35,823 nt of DNA from JAKVCB01 sp963578605 (GTDB lineage Bacteria; Planctomycetota; Planctomycetia; Pirellulales; Lacipirellulaceae): NCBI GenBank assembly GCA_963578605.1, contig CAUZEA010000056.1, forward strand, positions 1 to 35,823, in the 5' to 3' direction. Below, in pieces: positions 1 through 7,398 of the stretch. The position numbers and the translations under genes are program-made. The notes beneath the pieces were generated by a model that saw nothing but the letters and a program-made list of their open reading frames with translations, was not told where the DNA came from and ran no database searches. Numbering within the stretch: position 1 is the stretch's first letter; every line of letters begins with the position of its first letter.

Positions 1-33
1 CCACCGGAGCCGTAGCCACCGGAGCCGTAGCCA
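1..33. repeat. 15-bp tandem repeat inside the left-edge coding region
   Basis: The unit CCACCGGAGCCGTAG occurs twice in direct tandem, followed by a partial third copy. On the minus strand it encodes a repeating Gly-Tyr-Gly-Ser-Gly peptide. The array may continue outside the window. Confidence 0.75.
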
Positions 34-215
34 CAGTAATTGGGCACGTAGCGATAGCACGACCGGCGTGCGTAATACCCACCGGTGTAGCAGGTTGGGG
101 CTGAATACCAGCCGTTATAGCCATGGCAACGGGCTTCGGCGGTTTCCATTCCGATGACTCCAAACACGGCAATGGCGATGACGGCGAACAACAACATCTT
201 GGCAAAAGAATTCAT
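1..215 (-). CDS. Small secreted Gly/Tyr/Cys-rich protein (3' part outside window)
   Basis: The gene starts with ATG at 215-213 and stays open to the left edge, so only the first 71 codons are visible. An AGGAGA Shine-Dalgarno-like sequence lies about 7 bases upstream. The N-terminus is a clear signal peptide: MNSFAK, then a hydrophobic stretch (LLFAVIAIAVFGVIG), then a probable cleavage region around TAEA. The mature part is rich in Gly, Tyr, Cys and Arg and ends in the window with a repeated Gly-Tyr-Gly-Ser motif encoded by a 15-bp tandem repeat. I do not recognise a family. Small Cys/Tyr/Gly-rich exported peptides of this kind are common in planctomycetes and are probably cell-surface components, but the function is unknown. 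A real secreted gene is likely; its full length cannot be judged. Confidence 0.7.
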   Translation of the reverse strand, partial: MNSFAKMLLFAVIAIAVFGVIGMETAEARCHGYNGWYSAPTCYTGGYYARRSCYRYVPNYCGYGSGGYGSG

Positions 216-370
216 AACAGGTCTCCTGAACAGAGGGGAACACGCTGATCAGGCCAAGCTCGACATGTCTTGACCTCTCTAAAAAGCAAAGCGAAAAACC
301 AATCCGTCTGTTACAGGCAAATTTTGCCCCTGTCAGCCACCGGCCGTGGGGATTGCAATACCCCTGCGAC

Positions 371-424
371 TTCACAAGCAGTAAAGTATTCACAAGCAGG
401 TAAGTAGTGATCTGCCAGGTAAGT
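371..424. repeat. 3 x 18-bp intergenic tandem repeat
   Basis: Three consecutive 18-base units lie between the left-edge gene and the SLC13 transporter. The units at 371-388 and 389-406 both begin TTCACAAGCAG and differ at two positions near the end. The third (407-424) is diverged but keeps the CAGGTAAGT end. No gene is apparent in the 266-base gap 216-481, which presumably holds promoters for both divergent genes. Confidence 0.7.
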
Positions 425-481
425 GTCGTGACTTGCGTGGCACCGCTTTAGCCCAGATCTTTCGACGGACTCTGTTTTGCG

Positions 482-1852
482 ATGAAGCATTGGACCCTTG
501 TTGCCGGTCCGCTGGTGGCGCTTGGCTTGGGGATCGGTTTGTCCCTGGCCGGGTGGTCGAGCGGAATTGCATGGACCGCCGGTATCACCATGCTCACCGC
601 CTGCTGGTGGATTTTTGAACCGATCCCGATTCCGGCCACCAGCTTGATCCCGCTGGCCGTCTTGCCACTGGTCGGGGTGATCTCGCCCACCCAGGTAGGA
701 GAGGCGTACGGCAGCCCGTTGATTCTGCTTTTGCTGGGGGGCTTTATGCTCTCCTCGGCGATGGAGCGGAGCGGTGCCCACCGGCGGATTGCCCTCAGCA
801 TGGTGGGATTGTTTGGGGGTGGTAGTGGCCGGCGGCTGGTTTTTGGGTTTATGACTGCCTCGGCTGTACTGAGCATGTGGATTTCAAACATGGCCACCAC
901 CTTGATGTTGCTGCCGGTGGTAATGGCGTTGATCGAGAAGATTAACGATTCCCGCCTACGCGTGGCACTTTTGTTAGGCATCGCCTATGCGGCCAGTGTG
1001 GGCGGGGTGGGCACGCCGGTGGGGACTCCCCCGAACCTGATTTTCATGAAAGTTTATGCCGAGAATTTTGGTACCGAACCCAGCTTTCTCGAGTGGATGA
1101 GTTGGGCCATTCCCGTGGTGCTGGTGATGATTCCCTGTGTGGCACTCTGGCTCACGCGCGGGCTCAAACCGCACGAACCGATCGAACTGCCTGAAGTCGG
1201 CCCATGGCGGCCCGCCGAAGTCCGCACGCTACTGGTCTTTGGCATCACGGCACTCTTGTGGGTCACCCGCACGGCTCCCGGGGGTGGCTGGAGCGGATTT
1301 TTGCACCTGCCTTATGCCAACGATGCGAGCGTTGCCCTGCTGGCGGTCGTGGTCATGTTTATCGTCCCCAACGGTTCGGGTGGGCGGCTCTTGGATTGGA
1401 AGACGGCCGCGGGCATTCCCTGGGGAATCTTGATTCTTTTCGGTTCCGGGATTGCGATTGCCAAGGCATTCGTGGCCTCGCAGTTGAGCGTGGTGTTGGG
1501 CGAGTTGCTCGCCGGATTTGTCGAGGCCTCGCATCCCTTGGTACTGATCGGTGTGCTTTGCTTCTTCGTGATGTTCTTGACCGAGATCACCAGCAATACA
1601 GCCACGACAACCTTGTTGATGCCAATTCTGGCTGCGGCTGCCCTGACCGTTGACATCGATCCCAAGTTGATTATGGTGCCGGCCACAATCAGCGCCAGTT
1701 TTGCTTTCATGCTGCCGGTAGCAACCGGACCGAATGCGGTCGTTTTCGGATCGCGACAATTGACGGTTCGCACGATGGCCCGGGAAGGGCTTGCCTTGAA
1801 TGTGATCGGCACGGTGGTGGTAACCGGGATCTGCTACCTCTTGTTCGCGTGA
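482..1852 (+). CDS. SLC13/DASS family anion permease
   Basis: This 456-residue integral membrane protein fits the divalent anion:sodium symporter (SLC13/DASS) family, whose members import dicarboxylates, sulfate or related anions with sodium. The two family SNT signatures are visible: SNMATT at about residue 135 and SNTATT at about residue 371, each followed by a hydrophobic LMLLP or LLMPI segment. A GTPVGTPPN loop follows the first half. Roughly a dozen hydrophobic segments span the protein and the length is normal for the family. The ATG at 482 immediately precedes a hydrophobic segment; no strong ribosome binding site is seen. It is transcribed towards the subtilase gene and appears to be monocistronic. 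The substrate cannot be decided from sequence alone; sulfate, phosphate and C4-dicarboxylate are all possible. Confidence 0.9.
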   Translation: MKHWTLVAGPLVALGLGIGLSLAGWSSGIAWTAGITMLTACWWIFEPIPIPATSLIPLAVLPLVGVISPTQVGEAYGSPLILLLLGGFMLSSAMERSGAHRRIALSMVGLFGGGSGRRLVFGFMTASAVLSMWISNMATTLMLLPVVMALIEKINDSRLRVALLLGIAYAASVGGVGTPVGTPPNLIFMKVYAENFGTEPSFLEWMSWAIPVVLVMIPCVALWLTRGLKPHEPIELPEVGPWRPAEVRTLLVFGITALLWVTRTAPGGGWSGFLHLPYANDASVALLAVVVMFIVPNGSGGRLLDWKTAAGIPWGILILFGSGIAIAKAFVASQLSVVLGELLAGFVEASHPLVLIGVLCFFVMFLTEITSNTATTTLLMPILAAAALTVDIDPKLIMVPATISASFAFMLPVATGPNAVVFGSRQLTVRTMAREGLALNVIGTVVVTGICYLLFA

Positions 1853-1930
1853 GCGAAGATCGGCCATTATTGCGAACTTGGAGGTGACACGAGAGTTTGC
1901 CTGCGGCGCAGGCACGGCGCACTTTCATCA

Positions 1931-1993
1931 CCAGATTCAAAGGAGGCATCGCCAGATTCAAAGAGGGCATCTCCAGATTCAAAGGAGGCCAGG
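1931..1993. repeat. 3 x 21-bp intergenic tandem repeat
   Basis: Three consecutive 21-base units (1931-1951, 1952-1972, 1973-1993) each start with CCAGATTCAAAG. They lie between the convergent 3' ends of the transporter and the subtilase gene, starting 79 bases after the transporter stop and ending 32 bases before the subtilase stop. The unit length is a multiple of three, but I see no credible gene using it. Confidence 0.85.
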
Positions 1994-2025
1994 AGGCGTG
2001 CAAGTCGGCCTGGGCGGTTGCCGTC

Positions 2026-5000
2026 TCACAGCAAGCGCCAGTCGGTCTCTTCGTCCAGGGCAACTGCCAGCGCCAAGTCGACGTCGTCTGTGTTGGTGTA
2101 GGGAGCGTCGAGGACCGCCGAGTCCATCTCTTCATCGGACTGGCTGCCAAGCTGGCCGAGCACGAGGTTCAGCAGATCGTGCTCGACGGTTTCACCGGCA
2201 GAACTACTACTGGCGGCCACGACATGGGTATCGCCGGCCGTCACGTCCACCGATGGTGCCAGCGGGCCAATCACGAGAGTCGTCGGGGTGAGTTCTTCTT
2301 GGGCTTCGTCGAGCGAGTCACTATCGGTGACTGCCGAGACGATCCCGACACCAATCACGAGGCCATTGTTTTGCTGCCAGATGGTGTAATCCGCGGCATC
2401 AATCGTGCCATTGCCATTGCCATCGGCCGCCAATTCGGTGGTCGATCCAAAGCTGTTCCGCCAGACGTTGTAATCGCCAGGACCAACGATGCCATCTCCA
2501 TCGTAGTCACCGGAGCCGGTCTGGGCTGTGACGGTCAGCCCGTTGGCCGTCTCAAACATGTAATCTTCGACTTCGCCTGCGAACAGCGATCCGCCCGTAA
2601 AGCTCAGGTCCGCTTCACCCCAGCGGAAGCGGGCAGCAATGGACCCATTGGCAAGATTGCCGGGGGCGTTCAATGGCAGGACGTAGCGACCTGGCCGCAG
2701 CTGGATGTTGTCAAAAATGTGCTCACCTGTGTCAAACGAGCCACTGCCGTCGAAGTCCATCCAGCCGTTCAGCCGTCCGCCCAGGCCTGCAACCACGACT
2801 TCCACCCGGTTATTACCGGGACTGATGGTGATCGGATTGCCAAGGATATCATGGGAACGGCCCAGGGCATCGACAATTTGCACGCCATCATCATCATCAA
2901 TTCCACGGCTGTCGTCGCCCAGGGCGTCCGGATGAGGTTGGCCATCGAGTTCGCTGTCGACGAAGCTGCCAAGTTTGAACCCGGAAACTGTCTGGTGGTA
3001 CGGACCATTTCGGGCGAGCGTGGTGGGAAAGCCCAGCAAGTCGCCAAATTCAAGGGTGCCGATGCCACCGCCGACAACGATGCCACCGCCGACATCGACG
3101 CCACTGACGATCTGGAGATTGTTAACTCCGAATTCAAGCCCACTGACGTAACCGGCCGCGGTGACCGATACCACATGGTAGTCGAAGTCGGGTGTGGTGA
3201 TGTCCCATTCCACGGGAGTATTCATCCGCACGAACACGTTATCAGGAGTCACGCTGGTGAAGAGGAAACCGCCGCCACCATCGGTTATTGCCTGGGGTTC
3301 GCCAGTAGTCCAGCCGCCGTTTTGATCGCCGTCAAGGTAGACGGTGAAACCTGGGACACCAAAGTCATCGCTATCTCGGAGTCCATTGCCGTTATTGTCG
3401 TGGAAGACCGATCCCGAAATCCTACCCGCCATCGTAGCGGACGGCTTGATGCCGAAATTGATTTGGGAGCGGGCATCTCCGGGCGATGCTGTGACCGAAT
3501 GTTCTTCAGCGTTTGGAGTCGTAATCGAAGCACCAGCCCCGACCTCAACCCGGACTTCGAAGCTCAGCGGTGATAAGGTGGGAATTGCCAGTTCGTGAAA
3601 GCCATTGGCTGTGGTGAACATCGAGGGTTCGCTGGCCGGATCATGCAAATTGTTACCGTCCAGGTCGGCATAGACTTTGATTCCGCCCTGGCCTGACTCG
3701 AACGCGTTCATCAATCCGTCCCCATTCGTGTCGGCAAACACCAGGCCGGTCACGCGGATTTCGCTTTCTGAGGGGGGCGGCTGCATGCCGAAATCGAGAT
3801 CGTTGATAATGGTTCCGGGTTTGCCAAACTCAATGTACGAGCCGGTTGCTGGTGCCGTCTGGGTCCAACCGTCGGGGGGTGCGGCGATGATTTCAAAGAC
3901 ATTACCAATCGCGGTGGGAACGATTAGCGAATAGGTGCCATCGGTCAGGCTCTTGGCGGCAGGTTCTTCGGACAGATCAAACGTACCATTGCGGTTCAGG
4001 TCGGCAAAGATATCAACCCCTGCCTGGACTTCATCTTGGTTGTCGAAGAGTCCATTGCCACTGAGATCCGCGAATACCAACCCGTTGAACACGGCTGCTT
4101 GTTCAATGCTGGTGGCTGTTTCCAGCAGGAAGTTCACTGCCCGCAGGTCGGCTGGCACGGCACGGCCCGAGTTTGGATTGGCAAAGGGAAACGGGTTCCC
4201 ACCGTCGTTAATGCGAATATCGTAGTTGACGGCCGGGTGGAAATTGTTCAAGACCGGCGGCAGCCGGTCGTGATCGAACGCATTGAAATAGTCGGGGGTG
4301 ATTTCCCAGGAAGTTTTGTACTTGGGCAGGAATCCGGTGGGCGTGTTCGGGTCGTCCAGGACGGTCCGGCCCTGCGGGGCATCGATTTCAATTGTGTAAT
4401 AGTCGGGAAGCACATCGAAGTAAAAGTTGCCATCGGCACCGGTGACGAATTGATCGACCAGTTCGCCCGATTCGGTCTTGGAAATATTTACTGTGATATT
4501 CGAAGCAAACGATTCCTGGTCGGGGTCTTGCTCGCGGGCAACTTCGCCGAAGCGCGTAATCTCTCCATCGCCATTGACATCCCTGTGGTACTGAATCCAC
4601 CGCTGGAAGTTGAACATGCCATCGTTGTTGTCGTCGACCCCCACCGATCCCTGGACCCGCACTGAATCGGGGTCGATCCGTGAACCATGCCAGACGATTT
4701 CCATGGGCCCTAAACTAACCTCGGATCCCGAGAAATTTTCGACGTGCAACTGCCAGCCGTTGGGGAGGGAGGTCGCGTAGGGCTCGCCGGTGACCGGGTC
4801 GATTTGCGGATCGGCGTCGTACCGCTCGCCCCAGTGGCGGTTGGTGGTGAAGATGAAATTGTTGAAGAGAGAAGTTGTCGGGGGGTTCCGTTCCCAATTC
4901 GCTAAGTATTCTACATACCATTCTTCCAGGATCGTAAGCACATGCGGGTCGTCAGCATACTGAGGGCAATTTGTGCAGTTTGGGTAAACTTCTAAAATTG

Positions 5001-7026
5001 CAGCAGTTACATTTATCGCATCATATTGCTCTTTTGTCAGAGGGACTCCCGTTACGGTCCCCGGTAGCTCGGGGCCGGTGGCACCACCTTTGCCATTATT
5101 TGGATGACGAATGTCAATAGGACCCGATCCCAGCTGAGCCTGGATCGTACCGTCGACAAAATAATGGTTCAGTTCGGAGTGTGTGCCATCGGGTGAAACG
5201 AGCGTCATGCGGAGATTTTCGAGCTGTGCTTCGACTGCTCCAAACTCAACCTCGACCCATTCAACCCGCATCGCGTTCTCCTCCGGCAGTACGCCCAGAG
5301 GAATGTAGGTGCCGTTGCGGTAGGGTCCCTCGTACTCTGCGAGGTCGCATTCCGGGTCGGCAATACACTCGTAATATTCACCGAAGCCAGCTTCTCCGCC
5401 GGATTTTCCCGGGATGAGCATTTCCAGGGTGGGAACCTCTTCAGCGGCGATCGCACCCCCGCCATTGATGTAGGTGGTGTAGCTCAATTCGGTGGGGAGG
5501 GCCTGATTTTTCGTGTGCCACTGTTCGGCCAGGGTAACCGCCAGGTGGGCATCGACCACCCCGTGGGCGTAGCCCACCGCTTCACCAAAGCTGCCCCGTC
5601 CCTGGCTGATCGTGTAGCCGGCTCCGTTGGTATAGACATCAGGCGTGTTGCCAAAGCCCCTGCCGCCAGGGCTGCCAACCATCGGATCGGCAACCGGGTG
5701 GGTGATGTCCATAATCGTGGGCATGAGCCCGCCGGTGACTGGTCGAAAAAGTTCGTCGCGGTTGATGATCCAGGTGTTGTGCCACGAGATGCCAAGGTTT
5801 TTCTCAATACCGATGGCAAGTTCTTCCTGGGCCGCGTTCTGCCGTGCCGAGCGAATCAAGATTTCCTGTACGTCGCGCCACGAGAGTTCTGGGTTGGCCT
5901 GCAGCATCAGCGCCACCACCCCGCTCACCATGGGGGCCGACGCGCCCGTGCCCTCAAACCTCGACATGTAGTCGACATCGGCCAGGTAGTCGTTATCGAT
6001 CTCCATGCCGCTGAACAGGGGCGACCTGTTCTTCCCATACTCCGCCGTGAAGTCGGTGGTGACAATTCCGCTACCGATGCCGGTGTCGTCAAGGATAGAC
6101 CAGGTTGAGCTACTGGGTGCTGCCACCAGGACGTTGGGGCCAACCTCACCGTAATTGGTGATCGTTCCATCGACATTGTTGTAGCTGCCATCGTGATCGA
6201 CGGCCGTAACAGCGATCGTGAAACGGGAGTTGGCGAAACGATCGTAGTTGGAGAAATCGTTGACATTGCCGCCATTACCCGCAGCCCAGACATGGATCAC
6301 TCCCAACCCTTCGCGGCCGAAGACAATCGAGTCATTAAGGGCCTCTTGGATGTAATTGTTTAACGTTGAATTGTCAGTAAACCTGTCCAGAAATTGTCGC
6401 GAGTCCGGCGGTCCGTAACTATGATTAAAAACGTCGATCCCCTGTTGCCAAAGGTCGAACACTCGGATGTAGCTCGACCCGTCATCGTCGCCAAACACGT
6501 CTGCGTCACGAATGACCGGCACGATTTGTGCGTCGTAGGCTACACCCGTGGTGCCAATCCCGTTCGCCTCGGCCGCGATGATCCCAGCGACCGCTGTCCC
6601 GTGGGTGTCTCCTATCTGCAGGTCGGGTGACGCGTCTAGGTCCAGGTCCAGAAAATTGAATTGGAAAAACGGGTCGATGTTGGCCACCAAGTCAGGGTGG
6701 TCTGTTTGTACGCCAGTGTCGACCACGGCCACGATAACCCCGGCGCCTGAGTAACCCATGTTCCACGCGGGGGCCACGTTGATATCTTCACCCGCGACGG
6801 CGTAGATCTCCTGGAAGTCGGGATTGCCAACCTGCTGCCCCGTGTTGAGCAGGTACCACTGTTCGCCCAGCAGGGGTTCGGCAAATGCGTCGGCTGCCAG
6901 GAGCTGACGGTCCTCGAGCCGCTCGAACGTCCAGTTCCTGGGCGCACGTTTTGAGCGTGGGCCATGGGCACCCAATACCGCCCGGCGGGCCAAGAGCCCG
7001 ATTCGCTGAGAGTTGCGTTTGCTCAC
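2026..7026 (-). CDS. Kexin-like subtilase homologue with dockerin; catalytic Ser replaced by Gly
   Basis: A 1,666-residue exported S8-family protein that starts at GTG (7026), preceded by AAGGGG. Order of parts: N-terminal planctomycete motif FERLEDRQLLA (about 34-45); subtilisin fold with Asp103 (VVDTG), His142 (HGT) and oxyanion Asn251; P-domain-like region (about 585-785) with SPDGTHSEL, NRHWGE and GWQLHVENF; four Ca-binding Cna-B/SdrD-B-like repeats (FADxxGNGxxD pattern); a GEVEDY segment near 1482; a type I dockerin at about 1500-1555 with two DxDGDG/DGNGNG loops; and a tail ending DWRLL. The nucleophile motif, normally GTSxxxP, reads GTGASAP: residue 361 is Gly (GGC, 5944-5946), so peptidase activity is doubtful. 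It lies in tandem with the intact paralogue at 7399-12483. Homology is firm; the loss of activity is inferred from the motif. Confidence 0.93.
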   Translation of the reverse strand: MSKRNSQRIGLLARRAVLGAHGPRSKRAPRNWTFERLEDRQLLAADAFAEPLLGEQWYLLNTGQQVGNPDFQEIYAVAGEDINVAPAWNMGYSGAGVIVAVVDTGVQTDHPDLVANIDPFFQFNFLDLDLDASPDLQIGDTHGTAVAGIIAAEANGIGTTGVAYDAQIVPVIRDADVFGDDDGSSYIRVFDLWQQGIDVFNHSYGPPDSRQFLDRFTDNSTLNNYIQEALNDSIVFGREGLGVIHVWAAGNGGNVNDFSNYDRFANSRFTIAVTAVDHDGSYNNVDGTITNYGEVGPNVLVAAPSSSTWSILDDTGIGSGIVTTDFTAEYGKNRSPLFSGMEIDNDYLADVDYMSRFEGTGASAPMVSGVVALMLQANPELSWRDVQEILIRSARQNAAQEELAIGIEKNLGISWHNTWIINRDELFRPVTGGLMPTIMDITHPVADPMVGSPGGRGFGNTPDVYTNGAGYTISQGRGSFGEAVGYAHGVVDAHLAVTLAEQWHTKNQALPTELSYTTYINGGGAIAAEEVPTLEMLIPGKSGGEAGFGEYYECIADPECDLAEYEGPYRNGTYIPLGVLPEENAMRVEWVEVEFGAVEAQLENLRMTLVSPDGTHSELNHYFVDGTIQAQLGSGPIDIRHPNNGKGGATGPELPGTVTGVPLTKEQYDAINVTAAILEVYPNCTNCPQYADDPHVLTILEEWYVEYLANWERNPPTTSLFNNFIFTTNRHWGERYDADPQIDPVTGEPYATSLPNGWQLHVENFSGSEVSLGPMEIVWHGSRIDPDSVRVQGSVGVDDNNDGMFNFQRWIQYHRDVNGDGEITRFGEVAREQDPDQESFASNITVNISKTESGELVDQFVTGADGNFYFDVLPDYYTIEIDAPQGRTVLDDPNTPTGFLPKYKTSWEITPDYFNAFDHDRLPPVLNNFHPAVNYDIRINDGGNPFPFANPNSGRAVPADLRAVNFLLETATSIEQAAVFNGLVFADLSGNGLFDNQDEVQAGVDIFADLNRNGTFDLSEEPAAKSLTDGTYSLIVPTAIGNVFEIIAAPPDGWTQTAPATGSYIEFGKPGTIINDLDFGMQPPPSESEIRVTGLVFADTNGDGLMNAFESGQGGIKVYADLDGNNLHDPASEPSMFTTANGFHELAIPTLSPLSFEVRVEVGAGASITTPNAEEHSVTASPGDARSQINFGIKPSATMAGRISGSVFHDNNGNGLRDSDDFGVPGFTVYLDGDQNGGWTTGEPQAITDGGGGFLFTSVTPDNVFVRMNTPVEWDITTPDFDYHVVSVTAAGYVSGLEFGVNNLQIVSGVDVGGGIVVGGGIGTLEFGDLLGFPTTLARNGPYHQTVSGFKLGSFVDSELDGQPHPDALGDDSRGIDDDDGVQIVDALGRSHDILGNPITISPGNNRVEVVVAGLGGRLNGWMDFDGSGSFDTGEHIFDNIQLRPGRYVLPLNAPGNLANGSIAARFRWGEADLSFTGGSLFAGEVEDYMFETANGLTVTAQTGSGDYDGDGIVGPGDYNVWRNSFGSTTELAADGNGNGTIDAADYTIWQQNNGLVIGVGIVSAVTDSDSLDEAQEELTPTTLVIGPLAPSVDVTAGDTHVVAASSSSAGETVEHDLLNLVLGQLGSQSDEEMDSAVLDAPYTNTDDVDLALAVALDEETDWRLL

Positions 7027-7137
7027 CTTTGTTCCCCTTCAACTGTCCAAGCGGCCCAAAATTGCCGCAAGGCTGTCGCCGATTTGCCCACTCGATCGAC
7101 GAACTAAATCATCGGAGCTTGCCCACGTTGCCACTCT

Positions 7138-7173
7138 TTATCCATTGACCTCTTGTTATCCATTTGCCTCTTA
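7138..7173. repeat. 2 x 18-bp intergenic tandem repeat
   Basis: Two imperfect adjacent copies of TTATCCATTGACCTCTT-type sequence (7138-7154 and 7156-7172, period 18, two mismatches) lie in the 372-base gap between the two subtilase genes. The gap 7027-7398 should carry the promoter of the downstream subtilase gene and the terminator of the upstream one, but I see no convincing sigma-70 box or T-tailed hairpin. It contains no plausible gene. Confidence 0.6.
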
Positions 7174-7398
7174 CGAAGAGCGGCTGCCTGACACTTGCTA
7201 CCTTCTATCTATCGTAAATTGCCGCTGAATTTTCGTCAAATATTCACATTCCCAGCTGCGGGCCTGCCCGTAGCACCGGCCACCGGATGCCTCGCCTGGC
7301 GACTCGAACTAACGGCTCGCGTCAACCTGCAAATCGAAAATTTCAAGCCGAATACCTTTACACGACTCGAGTTGTCTGTCCCGTCAAAAGGTTCGTCT

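Noticed and set aside
448..981. Minus-strand open frame of about 177 codons opposite the SLC13 transporter
   Set aside because: Shadow of the transporter frame; the transporter strand has clear SNT motifs and hydrophobic segments while the antisense product has no family features.
1897..3573. A plus-strand open frame of 558 codons opposite the first subtilase gene
   Set aside because: It lies wholly antisense to the dockerin and Cna-B-like repeat region, has no recognisable domain, and its openness follows from the GC-biased third positions and repeats of the real gene.
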